Part shown: positions 47,888-57,253 of the stretch, one piece after another | Layout of the letters: each line of letters begins with the position of its first letter | How positions within the stretch are numbered: the first letter of the stretch is position 1 | Source: Paenibacillus sp. NEAU-GSW1 | GTDB lineage: Bacteria; Bacillota; Bacilli; Paenibacillales; Paenibacillaceae | DNA length: 64,000 nucleotides | Assembly (NCBI RefSeq): GCF_009737085.1 | Contig: NZ_WOVL01000003.1 | Coordinates: 178,447 to 242,446 of the forward strand | Direction: 5' to 3' | The notes under the pieces: model-generated | Told to the model about the DNA's origin: nothing | The model's database searches: none | Seen by the model: only the letters and a program-made list of their open reading frames with translations | Made by a program: the position numbers and the translations under genes

Positions 47888-48642
47888 CGGATTTCCACGC
47901 CTTTCTTCCGCAAGTCGTCTTTTACCTCGCGAATCGTCATTTCCTTGTAGTGGAAAATCGTAGCCGCCAGCGCCGCATCCGCATGCGCCTGCTGGAACAC
48001 GTCGCCGAAATGCTCCACGCGGCCCGCTCCGCCGGAAGCAATAACCGGAATGCTCAGCGAGTCCGAGACCGCTTGCGTCAGCTTCAGGTCAAAACCGTCC
48101 TTCGTGCCGTCAGCGTCCATGCTCGTAAGCAAAATTTCGCCGGCCCCCAGCTGCTCGACCGTTCTGGCCCACTCCAGCGCTTTAATGCCGGTCGGCTTGC
48201 GGCCGCCGTGCGTGAATACTTCCCATTCGCCCCATGCCTCATTGAATTTCGCGTCGATCGCGACCACGATGCACTGCGAGCCGAATTTGCGCGCGCCGTC
48301 GCGCACAAGCTCTTTGTTGAGGACTGCTGCGGTATTGATGCCGATTTTATCGGCGCCTGCTCGCAGCAATCTTTTCATATCGTCGACATGAGAGATGCCG
48401 CCTCCGACCGTGAACGGTATCGTAATTTCGCCAGCCGTCCGTTTGACGACCTCGATCATCGTCGCGCGGCCTTCAACCGAAGCCGAAATATCGAGAAATA
48501 CCAGCTCGTCGGCGCCTTCTCGGTCATAAGTGGCTGCGAGCTCAACCGGATCGCCGGCATCGCGCAGGTTAACGAAGTTTACGCCTTTCACTACGCGGCC
48601 GTCTTTGACGTCCAAGCACGGAATAATACGTTTTGCCAGCAT
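47884..48642 (-). CDS. hisF: Imidazole glycerol phosphate synthase, cyclase subunit
   Basis: 252 residues, a (beta/alpha)8 barrel: [20 protein letters not shown] with the catalytic aspartate, [31 protein letters not shown], and [13 protein letters not shown]. It uses ammonia from HisH to form imidazole glycerol phosphate and AICAR. GAGAGGAGAG precedes the ATG. hisA, which normally lies directly upstream between hisH and hisF, is absent. Confidence 0.97.
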   Translation of the reverse strand: MLAKRIIPCLDVKDGRVVKGVNFVNLRDAGDPVELAATYDREGADELVFLDISASVEGRATMIEVVKRTAGEITIPFTVGGGISHVDDMKRLLRAGADKIGINTAAVLNKELVRDGARKFGSQCIVVAIDAKFNEAWGEWEVFTHGGRKPTGIKALEWARTVEQLGAGEILLTSMDADGTKDGFDLKLTQAVSDSLSIPVIASGGAGRVEHFGDVFQQAHADAALAATIFHYKEMTIREVKDDLRKKGVEIR

Positions 48643-48770
48643 GCTGCACTCTCCTCTCTTGATTGATTAAAGTCTATTAACGGCCATAGCGGCCGGAGTT
48701 GCTAATGGTTGAACGTTAATCGTTATGATCGCCGTTTGCATTATGCAATTCACCATAAACCATCGTTTTA

Positions 48771-48986
48771 TCGCTTTAGCGAACCAGGTTCGCTGTTTAA
48801 CGAATCAATTTTCGCTAATGTAGCGGTTTCCGCACCACTTAGGAGCATTAGCGAAATTAGTTTCGCAATTAGGGAAACCAGCTTCGCTATTTGCGAAGCA
48901 GCTTTCGCTATCTCGCTGCCCGCCGCCAAATGACGAACAAAGAGCGAAGTTACCTTCTCTAATTAGCGAAGCTGGTTCGTTAATCG
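48771..48986. repeat. Cluster of AGCGAA-n6-TTCGCT palindromic repeats in place of hisA
   Basis: The 420-base gap hisH-hisF (48643-49062) has no gene. Instead it holds at least five imperfect palindromes of the form TAGCGAA-n6-TTCGCTA (for example TTAGCGAACCAGGTTCGCTG and TTAGCGAAGCTGGTTCGTTA). The same motif recurs at 62656-62858. It looks like a dispersed intergenic repeat family. Confidence 0.7.
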
Positions 48987-49062
48987 TTACGTTAGCGTTG
49001 CAGCGACAGCGTTCAAGCGTTCATAGCGATACAGGGTACGGCCGCTGTTGCGATACCAGCCA

Positions 49063-49680
49063 TTACTGTGTCGCTTTCTCCGCCAGCGCCAGGAAGTTGC
49101 CGAGCAGCTGCATGCCGAGCTCGCTGCTCTTTTCCGGATGAAACTGCATGCCGTACACGTTGCCGCGACCGACAATCGCCGTCACCTGTTGATAGTAATC
49201 CGTCGTTGCCAGCAGATCGGAAGCTTGCTCCGGCTTCGCATGGAAAGAGTGAACGAAGTACACATGGCCTTCTTCAAGCCCTTTGAACAGCGGACTTTCG
49301 CTTTGTTTGAACGAAAGCTTGTTCCAGCCCATATGCGGAATCTTGTAGTCGCCTTGGAAACGGACAACCTGGCCGGGAAGAAGCCCAAGCCCTTCATTAA
49401 TGCCATGCTCCTCGCTCTGGCTGAACAGCAGCTGCATGCCAAGGCAAATGCCGAGCAGCGGCTTGCCGGAAGCGGCGTAAGCTTTCGTCACCGCATCCAG
49501 TCCCGTTTCCCGCAAATTGTCCATCGCATCGCCAAAAGCGCCTACGCCTGGCAAAATAGCGCCTTCCGCAGCTGCAATAACAGCCGGATCGGCTGTAATA
49601 ACCGCTTCATAACCAAGGCGCTCTACCGCCTTGCTTACACTGTGCAGATTGCCCATCCCGTAGTCAATGATAGCGATCAT
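49063..49680 (-). CDS. hisH: Imidazole glycerol phosphate synthase, glutaminase subunit
   Basis: 205 residues from the ATG at 49680 (AGGGAG nine bases upstream); the longer frame is unsupported. Class I glutaminase features: IDYGMGNLHSV, GVGAFGDAM, the nucleophile cysteine in GICLGMQLL, and MQFHPEKSSELG with catalytic His and Glu. It delivers ammonia to HisF. It starts one base after the hisB stop codon. Confidence 0.96.
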   Translation of the reverse strand: MIAIIDYGMGNLHSVSKAVERLGYEAVITADPAVIAAAEGAILPGVGAFGDAMDNLRETGLDAVTKAYAASGKPLLGICLGMQLLFSQSEEHGINEGLGLLPGQVVRFQGDYKIPHMGWNKLSFKQSESPLFKGLEEGHVYFVHSFHAKPEQASDLLATTDYYQQVTAIVGRGNVYGMQFHPEKSSELGMQLLGNFLALAEKATQ

Positions 49681-49681
49681 A

Positions 49682-50290
49682 TTAGAGAACTCCCTTCGTC
49701 GAAGGCACTCCTTGTACGCGTGGGTCGATGCTTGTCGCTTCGTCAATCGCCCGGCCGAGCGCTTTAAACACCGCTTCGATCATATGGTGCGTGTTTTTGC
49801 CATAGTGAACGATGACATGAAGCGTAATGCGCGCTTCCAGCGCAAGCTTCCACAGAAACTCATGCACAAGCTCTGTCGAGAAGCTGCCGACTTGAGCCGA
49901 CGGATATTCCGCGCGGTATTCGAAATGCGGCCGGTTGCTAATGTCGATCACGACTTGAGCAAGCGCCTCGTCCATCGGTACGAATACGCTCGCATAGCGT
50001 TTGATGCCGCGTTTGTCGCCAAGCGCCTCGCGAAGCGTTTGACCGAGGCAAATGCCGATATCCTCAACCGTATGATGGTCGTCGATTTCAATGTCGCCGC
50101 GCGCATCTACATGCAGGTCAAATTGGCCGTGCTTGGTGAACAAATCGAGCATATGGTTCAAAAATGGCACATCCGTCTCGATTTTTGCATCGCCGGTTCC
50201 ATCAACGTTAAACGCCAGCTTAATGTCAGTCTCATTCGTTTTACGGGCGATCTCGGCTTTCCGCGAAGCCCCGCCGTTAAGCTCTGTCAT
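49682..50290 (-). CDS. hisB: Imidazoleglycerol-phosphate dehydratase
   Basis: 202 residues: GTGDAKIETDVPFLNHMLD, DDHHTVEDIGICLG, SVFVPMDEALAQVVIDISNRP and HHMIEAVFKALGRA carry the paired manganese-binding His/Glu motifs. It is monofunctional, without the phosphatase domain of enteric HisB. It lies in the his operon 38 bases after hisD. Confidence 0.96.
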   Translation of the reverse strand: MTELNGGASRKAEIARKTNETDIKLAFNVDGTGDAKIETDVPFLNHMLDLFTKHGQFDLHVDARGDIEIDDHHTVEDIGICLGQTLREALGDKRGIKRYASVFVPMDEALAQVVIDISNRPHFEYRAEYPSAQVGSFSTELVHEFLWKLALEARITLHVIVHYGKNTHHMIEAVFKALGRAIDEATSIDPRVQGVPSTKGVL

Positions 50291-50328
50291 TTCAATCCCT
50301 CTTTCTATCGCAATTATTCGCAGATCCT

Positions 50329-51615
50329 CTACTTGCCTTCTTGTTCCAGACGGACTTCAATCGCCCGTGCATGCCCCTCGAGCCCTTCATGGCGCGCAAG
50401 CGTCATAATTTTCGAACCGTTCGCGAGCAGCGCTTGTTTGCTGTAATAGATCAAACTCGATTTTTTCAAGAAATCGTCCACATTAACCGGCGAAGAGAAA
50501 CGAGCCGTGCCGTTCGTCGGAATGATGTGGTTCGGGCCGGCAAAATAATCGCCCACCGGCTCGGAGCTGTACGGTCCGAGGAAAATCGCGCCAGCATTCT
50601 CAATCAGGCCGAGCAGGCTCATCGGATCGGCTGTCAGCACTTCCAAGTGCTCCGGTGCAAGCCGGTTAATGACGTCAATGCCCTCTTCCAGAGAGTCGAC
50701 GAGCAATACCGCGCCGTAGTTGTCGATGGAAGCGCGGGCGATAGGCTCGCGCGGCAGCGTCGCCAGCTGGCGATCCACTTCGGCGGCAACAGCTTGCGCC
50801 AACGCTTCCGACGGCGTTACCAGAATCGCCGACGACATTTCATCGTGCTCCGCCTGCGACAGCAGGTCGGCAGCAATATAGGAAGGGTTTGCCGCTTCGT
50901 CGGCAAGCACTACGATCTCGCTTGGGCCGGCGATGCTGTCGATATCGACGGCGCCGAATACGGCGCGCTTCGCCAGCGCCACATAAATGTTGCCCGGTCC
51001 GCAAATTTTATCGACCGGCGCAATCGTGTCCGTGCCGTATGCCAATGCGGCTATCGCTTGAGCGCCTCCGACCCGGTACATCTCCTTGACGCCCGCTTCT
51101 GCGGCGGCAACGAGAATATACGGGTCAATGCCCGCCTTGCCGCCAGTAGCCGGCGGCGTTACCATAACGATCTCCGGCACGCCGGCTACTTGAGCCGGAA
51201 TGACGTTCATGAGCACGGACGATGGATACGCCGCTTTGCCGCCGGGCACATAGACGCCGACACGCTTCAGCGGGCGCAAAATTTGCCCAAGCATCGTCCC
51301 GTCCGGCTGCAAATCCATCCACGAGTTGCGCAGCTGCTTCTCGTGGAATACCCGAATGTTCACCGCGGCTTCACGAATCGCCGCTAGAAAAGCGTCGTCA
51401 ACCTTATCGTACGCCGCTTGAATTTCCTCTTGCGTCACAAGCAGCGACGCCGCATCAAGAGCAACGCGGTCAAACTGCTCTGTATAACGCAGCAAAGCCG
51501 CATCGCCTTCCGTCCGGACGCCTTCGACGATTTTCCGGACCGCTTCATTTTGCTCCGGCGTGCCGTACTCCACCTCGCGCTTCAAGCCAAACTGTTCCGG
51601 CCTCATTATACGCAT
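50329..51615 (-). CDS. hisD: Histidinol dehydrogenase
   Basis: 428 residues: [68 protein letters not shown] with zinc ligands, and [18 protein letters not shown]. It oxidises histidinol to histidine in two NAD-dependent steps. GGGGAGAAACGGT precedes the ATG. 33 bases separate it from hisG. Confidence 0.97.
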   Translation of the reverse strand: MRIMRPEQFGLKREVEYGTPEQNEAVRKIVEGVRTEGDAALLRYTEQFDRVALDAASLLVTQEEIQAAYDKVDDAFLAAIREAAVNIRVFHEKQLRNSWMDLQPDGTMLGQILRPLKRVGVYVPGGKAAYPSSVLMNVIPAQVAGVPEIVMVTPPATGGKAGIDPYILVAAAEAGVKEMYRVGGAQAIAALAYGTDTIAPVDKICGPGNIYVALAKRAVFGAVDIDSIAGPSEIVVLADEAANPSYIAADLLSQAEHDEMSSAILVTPSEALAQAVAAEVDRQLATLPREPIARASIDNYGAVLLVDSLEEGIDVINRLAPEHLEVLTADPMSLLGLIENAGAIFLGPYSSEPVGDYFAGPNHIIPTNGTARFSSPVNVDDFLKKSSLIYYSKQALLANGSKIMTLARHEGLEGHARAIEVRLEQEGK

Positions 51616-51648
51616 ACCGTTTCTCCCCTTTCTTTACGCTAACGCTAT

Positions 51649-52293
51649 CTATACCTTCGACGCTATCGTTTCCTGCAGTCTGTCGCACAAGCTTTGAATC
51701 GCATCGTTTTTCATTCGGTAGCTGACCCGGTTCGCGATCAAGCGGCTCGTAATGCCGAAAATTTCTTCCATCTCCACAAGACCGTTCTCGCGCAGCGTTT
51801 GCCCCGTCTCCACCATATCGACGATGCGGTCAGCCAGGCCGATCAGCGGTGCAAGCTCAATAGAGCCGTTCAGCTTGATCACTTCAACTTGCTGGCCCAG
51901 CTCGCGGAAATAAGCCGACGCTACGCTCGGATATTTCGTCGCGACGCGCGGGTTAATAACCGGCTCCCAATCCGGCAGTCCGATAACCGACATGCGGCAT
52001 TTGGCAATACCGAGATCGAGCAGCTCATAGACATCTTTATTTTCTTCCATAAGAACGTCTTTGCCGACGATTCCGATATCTGCTACGCCGTACTCCACAT
52101 AAGTCGGAACATCAACCGGCTTAGCCATAATAAATTCCATTCCCGCCTCGGGGAGCTCGATAATCAATTTGCGCGTATCGTCAAAATCGCTCGGAATCGG
52201 CAGTCCCGCTTCCCGAAACAGCTTAGATGCCTGCTTATAAATGCGTCCTTTCGGCATTGCAACTTTCAAAATTTCTTTTCCCGCTCCGCTCAC
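51649..52293 (-). CDS. hisG: ATP phosphoribosyltransferase catalytic subunit, short form
   Basis: 214 residues, the short HisG that needs His[45 protein letters not shown] and the PRPP loop [19 protein letters not shown]. It catalyses the first committed step of histidine synthesis. It overlaps the hisZ stop by four bases. Confidence 0.96.
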   Translation of the reverse strand: MSGAGKEILKVAMPKGRIYKQASKLFREAGLPIPSDFDDTRKLIIELPEAGMEFIMAKPVDVPTYVEYGVADIGIVGKDVLMEENKDVYELLDLGIAKCRMSVIGLPDWEPVINPRVATKYPSVASAYFRELGQQVEVIKLNGSIELAPLIGLADRIVDMVETGQTLRENGLVEMEEIFGITSRLIANRVSYRMKNDAIQSLCDRLQETIASKV

Positions 52294-53546
52294 GCCTTGC
52301 TGCCTCCTGTCCGTTCCGAGCCGTCGACGAATGCGATCAGCTTTGTAAATGTATTTGCTTTATATTTGAACGACGCGACGTCTCCGCTCTGCGCCTTTGC
52401 GCTCGCAGCCAGTTCCATAATGCCTGCTGCCGTTTGAACGTCCATGCGCTCCGTTACAACAGCCAGCCCTTGCGCTCTCAAACGCTGTGATTCGGCTAGC
52501 GCCTGCGCACGGCCATTCGCGTCATAAGCGACCAGAATCCGGCCTGCAGCCGCTGTCTCCTTCTGATTGCCAAGCAGCTCCAGTATGCGTGTCGTCTTTA
52601 ACGCAAAACCGGTTGCCGGCGCCGGACGTCCGAATTGGCTGAGCAAATTGTCATAACGGCCGCCGCTGACGACCGGGAAGCCCAGATCCGCCGCATAGCC
52701 CTCAAACGTCATGCCCGTATAATAGGAGAAATCGCCGATCATCGTCAGATCGATCAGCACATGCTCGCATACGCCGTATGCTTTCAATACGTCCCAAATC
52801 TCGCACAAATGACGAATCGAGGCCTTCGCCGTTTCGTCAATCGTCAGATCGAGCGCTTGATCGCAAATTTCCTGCCCGCCGCGCAGGCGGAGAATGCTCT
52901 CCAGCTCACGTTGCACAGGCTCGGTCAGCGAAAGCTTGCGCAGTTGATCCCGATAGCCGACATAGTCGCGGCCAAGCAGGCAAGCTTTCAGCTGCTCCTG
53001 CTCTCCGACACGGCCTTCAAGCGCTTTTTCGAACAGACCGTTCAGGAAGCCGACATGCCCAATGGCGATTTTGAAACGTTCCACGCCCGCAGCCTTCAGC
53101 GAAGCGATGGCAAGCGCCACAACCTCGGCATCCGCCTCAGCGGAAGCATCGCCGACAAGCTCTACGCCCGTTTGGAAAAACTCCGCTTCCCGTCCCGCTT
53201 CCTCTTCAATCGAACGAAACACGTTGGCATGATAGGAAAGCCGGAGCGGAAATGCCGTATCTTTCAACAAAGACGAAACGACGCGTGCGATCGGCGCCGT
53301 CATATCGGAACGCAGCACGAGTGTCGTGCCCCGATTGTTCAGCAGCTTGAACAGCTTCTGATCGCTCGTCGAGCTAGCCACGCCGACTGTGTCGTAAAAT
53401 TCCATCGTTGGGGTAATAATTTGCTCATAGCCCCAGCCTTGCATGCAGCCGAGTACGTCGCGCTCAATGCTGCGGAGCCTTGCTACTGCACCGGGGAGAT
53501 AATCTTTAACACCGATCGGTTTCTCAAACACTTTTGGTTTGGACAT
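52290..53546 (-). CDS. hisZ: ATP phosphoribosyltransferase regulatory subunit
   Basis: 418 residues of the HisRS-like class II fold lacking tRNA-synthetase activity: [54 protein letters not shown], and [15 protein letters not shown] with GGRYDNLL. It forms the hetero-octamer with HisG and carries histidine feedback. It is the first gene of the operon; a promoter with an overlapping palindrome lies upstream. Confidence 0.95.
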   Translation of the reverse strand: MSKPKVFEKPIGVKDYLPGAVARLRSIERDVLGCMQGWGYEQIITPTMEFYDTVGVASSTSDQKLFKLLNNRGTTLVLRSDMTAPIARVVSSLLKDTAFPLRLSYHANVFRSIEEEAGREAEFFQTGVELVGDASAEADAEVVALAIASLKAAGVERFKIAIGHVGFLNGLFEKALEGRVGEQEQLKACLLGRDYVGYRDQLRKLSLTEPVQRELESILRLRGGQEICDQALDLTIDETAKASIRHLCEIWDVLKAYGVCEHVLIDLTMIGDFSYYTGMTFEGYAADLGFPVVSGGRYDNLLSQFGRPAPATGFALKTTRILELLGNQKETAAAGRILVAYDANGRAQALAESQRLRAQGLAVVTERMDVQTAAGIMELAASAKAQSGDVASFKYKANTFTKLIAFVDGSERTGGSKA

Positions 53547-53570
53547 TTTCCATCCACCTTCAAATACTTT

Positions 53571-53607
53571 ATTATATTAAAGCGACAACTTGTTAATATG
53601 CTAACAA
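53571..53607 (-). promoter_or_regulatory. his operon promoter region with palindromic operator candidate
   Basis: On the minus strand a -10 TATAAT (53571-53576) lies 24 bases upstream of the hisZ start. An 18-bp near-palindrome TTGTTA-n6-TAACAA (53590-53607) covers the -35 position, where a repressor would block polymerase. No T-box (TGGNACCGCG-type) sequence is present. The rest of the 330-base gap up to yvoF has only the terminator at 53756-53807. Confidence 0.5.
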
Positions 53608-53755
53608 AATAAAGAGTTTAGTCGATAGTAGCACGAAGTGTTTGATCCCGTCAAGGTTGAACGCTGCCCCGTTGCCGTTAGAATGCCTCATTATCACAAG
53701 CATAAACAGCTAAAGCGGTTCTTTGCTTTGGCGGCATCAGCACTCCTTTTCACAT

Positions 53756-53807
53756 AAAAAGCCTCATCTTTGCCGGAGTCCGAATGGACTTCCTCTCAAG
53801 ATGAGGC
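53756..53807 (-). terminator. Terminator of the hprK-lgt-ppaX-yvoF operon
   Basis: The arms GCCTCATCTT and AAGATGAGGC enclose a smaller hairpin and end in TTTTT on the minus strand. Confidence 0.85.
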
Positions 53808-53876
53808 AGAAATGCACAGGTATTGGCTTTGCGCATGTTAACGGACGCGGAGCACTTACCGCCTCCCTGGCTCACG

Positions 53877-54389
53877 TCACTCTGCCGCGCTTCCAGCCTC
53901 CGCGCGCGCTTCGCGCCGAAGGTCCCGCAGCGGATTGCCGCCGACAAATGCGTGCGCCGGCACATCCTTGTATACGACCGAGCCTGCCGCCACAACGGCA
54001 TGATCGCCAATCGTCACCCCGGGCAATATCGTCGTATTCGCGCCGATCATCACATTCGAGCCAATCCGAACGCGGCCGATCCGATATTCCCGGATTAAAT
54101 ATTCATGCGTCAGAATCGTCGTGTTGTAACCGATAATCGTGTTGTCCCCGACCTCAATCCGCTCGGGAAAAAACACATCGACCATCACCATCAGCGCAAA
54201 GGCCGTATGACGCCCGACCTTCATCCCGAGCATGCGGCGATAAATCCAGTTTTTTATCGGAAGGCTCGGACAATAACGGGCAGCTTGAATGCATACGAAA
54301 TTCCACACCGCTTTAGTTCGGCTTACCGTGGAATAGACTTGCCACAACGCATTGGGCCCTTCCACCGGATAACGCTCAACGTCCCGCAA
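53877..54389 (-). CDS. yvoF: Hexapeptide-repeat acyltransferase (YvoF-like)
   Basis: 170 residues with left-handed beta-helix hexapeptide repeats (IEVGDNTIIGYNTTIL, VRIGSNVMIGANTTILPGVTIGDHAVVAAGSVV) and the usual ending VPAHAFVGGNPLR. Such proteins acetylate sugars or similar acceptors; the substrate of YvoF is unknown. It starts with TTG immediately after the ppaX stop codon, so it is translationally coupled. Confidence 0.85.
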   Translation of the reverse strand: MRDVERYPVEGPNALWQVYSTVSRTKAVWNFVCIQAARYCPSLPIKNWIYRRMLGMKVGRHTAFALMVMVDVFFPERIEVGDNTIIGYNTTILTHEYLIREYRIGRVRIGSNVMIGANTTILPGVTIGDHAVVAAGSVVYKDVPAHAFVGGNPLRDLRREARAEAGSAAE

Positions 54390-55058
54390 TTACTCCCGCT
54401 CCAATCCCGCGAAGGCGTACAGCTCTCTCATGTCGTCGATGACATGCTTTGCTCCGCTCTCCTTCAGCTTCTCCGCTCCCTTAAGCGACCAGGCGACGCC
54501 GACTGACAATACGCCGGCCGCATTCGCGGATTGCATATCAACGGGACTGTCGCCGACCATCAACGTTTCCTCCGGAGAGGAGCCCAGCTTCTCTAACGCC
54601 ATCAATACCGGCTCGGGATGCGGCTTCGCATGTTTGACATCGTCGATCGTTACAATAGCGTCTACATTAACATAATCGTACAGACCGACAAATTTTAAGC
54701 TCTTCTCGGTCGTAAACCGCATTTTCGTCGTCACGATCCCGATCTTGAAGCCTTCTTTGTGGAGACGGCTCATTACCTCGTCCACATTGGCGAACGGTTT
54801 CACCAGCTCATCGTGCAACTGGAGATTCACCTTTCGATAAGCCGCTACCAGATGCTCCACATCGTCCAAACCGGAGAACAGCTTCATCTGATCGGTTAAC
54901 GTCAGGCCCATGCTCGGAATAATATTCTCTCTGGAGAAATCATCCGGCACGACGCCCTTTAACGATTCCAGAAACGAGCGGATAATTAGCTCATTCGTGT
55001 CTACTATAGTGCCGTCCAAATCGAACAGCAGCGTGTTTATGGAACTCTTGCTCGCCAA
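54390..55058 (-). CDS. ppaX: Pyrophosphatase PpaX (HAD family)
   Basis: 222 residues: HAD motif I LLFDLDGTIVDTNE, motif II/III region GIVTTKMRFTTEKSLKF with the conserved lysine, and MVGDSPVDMQSA as motif IV. It hydrolyses pyrophosphate produced when HPr kinase/phosphorylase dephosphorylates P-Ser-HPr. TTG start with AAGGAGTG seven bases upstream. It lies in the same operon as hprK, the conserved arrangement. Confidence 0.93.
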   Translation of the reverse strand: MASKSSINTLLFDLDGTIVDTNELIIRSFLESLKGVVPDDFSRENIIPSMGLTLTDQMKLFSGLDDVEHLVAAYRKVNLQLHDELVKPFANVDEVMSRLHKEGFKIGIVTTKMRFTTEKSLKFVGLYDYVNVDAIVTIDDVKHAKPHPEPVLMALEKLGSSPEETLMVGDSPVDMQSANAAGVLSVGVAWSLKGAEKLKESGAKHVIDDMRELYAFAGLERE

Positions 55059-55090
55059 ATGGATTCACTCCTTACATCCTTGCTGTCAGT

Positions 55091-56092
55091 TTACCCTTCT
55101 GTCTTCGGCGCATTCTCGCCTTTCAAAGAAACATCCGCTTCTCGCTCTTGACCAACGGCAACTTCGGCTGCCGCAGGCTTTGTCGACACAATCGGATCCG
55201 AATAGTATGGCGACGATGCGCCAGTCACGCGACGAATGACGATAAAAACGATAGCCGCGACAATCAGACCCAGCGCGAGCAATTGCGAAATGCGCACATT
55301 GCCGTAAGCAGGATCGAGATAACCTTGCTCGAAGAGCACCGTCATCGGCGACCAAAGACCATTAACCATAGAAGCAAGCCATTCAGGTCCTGCGAAAGCC
55401 AAGCTGTCGGTACGCAGCGCTTCAATAAAGAAGCGGCCGATTGAATACCAGATGAAATAGCTGGCAATGAGCTCGCCTGCGCGCAAAAACTTTTGACGGC
55501 GCAGCACGATAAGAATACCGAGTCCCACCAAACTCCACAGCGATTCATATAAGAAAGCAGGGTGATGGAAAATACCTTCGCCGCGAATATTCATTTGATC
55601 GACGATAAAGTTAGGCAAATGAAGCGTATCGCGCAAGAAGCTTTCCTCAACGACGCCGCCGTATGCCTCTTGGTTCATGAAGTTGCCCCAGCGGCCGATC
55701 ATTTGACCGGCAATAAGCGAAGGCGCACACACATCGGCGATTCGCCAGAAACTATACCCCTTGTAACGGGAGTAGAAGAATCCGCATATTAATGCGCCAA
55801 TGAGAGCGCCGTAAATCGCAATGCCGCCCTCCCAGATTTTAAACACGTCCCACAGGTTGTTCTTGTAGTCATCCCACATGAAGGCCACATAATAGATACG
55901 GGCAGCGATAACAGCCGACGGTACGCCAAGCAACAGCAGATCCATAAAGAAATCGGGCTTGATGCCGAATCTCTTTCCTTCTTGAACGGCAAGCAGCAGA
56001 CCGACCAATGCAGCCGTTCCCAAAATAATGCCATACCAGCGAACAACAATCCCGCCTATCGAGAAGGCAATGGGATCAATGAGCAAATTCAT
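55091..56092 (-). CDS. lgt: Prolipoprotein diacylglyceryl transferase
   Basis: 333 residues with about seven membrane helices and the Lgt signature GRWGNFMNQEAYGG, preceded by VRWYGIILGTAAL and followed by HPAFLYESLWSLVG and RRQKFLRAGELIASYFIWYSIGRFFIEALRTD. It attaches diacylglycerol to the lipobox cysteine of prelipoproteins. The C-terminal ~35 residues are an acidic/basic tail longer than usual. It lies between hprK and ppaX as in Bacillus. Confidence 0.96.
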   Translation of the reverse strand: MNLLIDPIAFSIGGIVVRWYGIILGTAALVGLLLAVQEGKRFGIKPDFFMDLLLLGVPSAVIAARIYYVAFMWDDYKNNLWDVFKIWEGGIAIYGALIGALICGFFYSRYKGYSFWRIADVCAPSLIAGQMIGRWGNFMNQEAYGGVVEESFLRDTLHLPNFIVDQMNIRGEGIFHHPAFLYESLWSLVGLGILIVLRRQKFLRAGELIASYFIWYSIGRFFIEALRTDSLAFAGPEWLASMVNGLWSPMTVLFEQGYLDPAYGNVRISQLLALGLIVAAIVFIVIRRVTGASSPYYSDPIVSTKPAAAEVAVGQEREADVSLKGENAPKTEG

Positions 56093-56195
56093 GGTTTAAA
56101 CTCCTCTTCTTTGAAAATGGGATTTTCAAATGAATCCATTCCATTTCATCTGCACGGCGCGCAGTTCCCAGCGCGCCGTGCAGAAAGTCCGTCAA

Positions 56196-57134
56196 TCAAT
56201 CGTAATCATCCGAATCTTCGGCAATCGTCTCGGTCAGCTTGTTTGTAAATTGCAGCGCCGCATTGTAGCCCATTCGTTTCAACCGGAAGTTCATCGCCGC
56301 TACCTCGATAATGACCGCGAGGTTTCGTCCCGGACGAACCGGAACAGTGACTAGCGTCACATCGGTATCAATAATGCGCGTTTTCTCTTCATCGAGGCCA
56401 AGCCGGTCATATTGCTTGTCCTGTTGCCAGTTCTCCAGCTTAATGACAAGCGAAATTCGTTTTTGATTGCGAACGGCACCCGCTCCAAACAGCGTCATGA
56501 CGTTAATAATGCCTAGTCCGCGAATTTCAAGCAGATGGCGGATAAGCTCCGGCGCGCTGCCATGCAGCTGATTATCCGACGTCTGTCGAATTTCTACCGC
56601 GTCGTCGGCTACGAGACGGTGTCCGCGTTTTACGAGCTCAAGCGCCGTTTCACTTTTACCGATGCCGCTGCCGCCGGTAATAAGCATGCCAACGCCGTAT
56701 ACGTCGACGAGAACGCCATGAATCGTAGCAGTAGGAGCTAGCTTTTTCTCCAAGAAATCGGTAATCCGGCTCGTCAAGATAGTCGTTGCCACATTACTCT
56801 GCAATACCGCGATTTGTGTCGCGTTCGAATACTCGAGCAGCTCGGCCGGCGCTTCCATCCCTCTCGTAATGATGATGCAAGGCGTTTCCTCATGGCAAAG
56901 CTGCTCCAATCGGCATCTGCGTTCTTCAGAAGTCAACGTGCTGAGAAAGGATAACTCTGTTTTCCCGAGCAGCTGAACGCGTTCACTTGGATGATAGTCG
57001 AAATATCCGGCCATCTCCAGACCGGGACGGTAAAGATCGTCGACCGTAATCGAGCGTTTTAAGCCGTCTTCGCCGGAAAGAATCTCTAAAGAGAATTGCT
57101 GTACAAGCTGCGAAACTTTTACTCTTTTAGCCAT
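56196..57134 (-). CDS. hprK: HPr kinase/phosphorylase
   Basis: 312 residues: Walker [28 protein letters not shown], and the HprK signature [19 protein letters not shown]. It phosphorylates Ser46 of HPr at high glycolytic intermediate levels and removes the phosphate by phosphorolysis, forming pyrophosphate for PpaX. Between it and lgt (56150-56182) is a perfect GC-rich 12-bp hairpin without T-run, possibly an mRNA stability element. Confidence 0.97.
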   Translation of the reverse strand: MAKRVKVSQLVQQFSLEILSGEDGLKRSITVDDLYRPGLEMAGYFDYHPSERVQLLGKTELSFLSTLTSEERRCRLEQLCHEETPCIIITRGMEAPAELLEYSNATQIAVLQSNVATTILTSRITDFLEKKLAPTATIHGVLVDVYGVGMLITGGSGIGKSETALELVKRGHRLVADDAVEIRQTSDNQLHGSAPELIRHLLEIRGLGIINVMTLFGAGAVRNQKRISLVIKLENWQQDKQYDRLGLDEEKTRIIDTDVTLVTVPVRPGRNLAVIIEVAAMNFRLKRMGYNAALQFTNKLTETIAEDSDDYD

Positions 57135-57206
57135 CGTGCGGCCTCCTCGTCTTACCGTTCTATATGTCTATATGTAAGCTAATTTCCAATGATATCATCG
57201 TAAATG

Positions 57207-57246
57207 AAAAAAGCGCCGAACGCAACGTTTCTGCGTCGTCCGGCGC
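57207..57246 (-). terminator. Terminator of the second DUF4179/sigma operon
   Basis: The stem GCGCCGGACGACGCAG...CTGCGTTCGGCGC-type ends in TTTTTT on the minus strand, directly after the DUF4179 stop. Confidence 0.9.
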
Positions 57247-57253
57247 CAACACT

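Noticed and set aside
53547..53760. T-box leader for the his operon
   Set aside because: No T-box bulge sequence or specifier stem is visible; only a promoter and a palindrome are supported.
56150..56182. Terminator between hprK and lgt
   Set aside because: The hairpin is perfect and GC-rich but has no T-run on either strand, and the operon continues through it.
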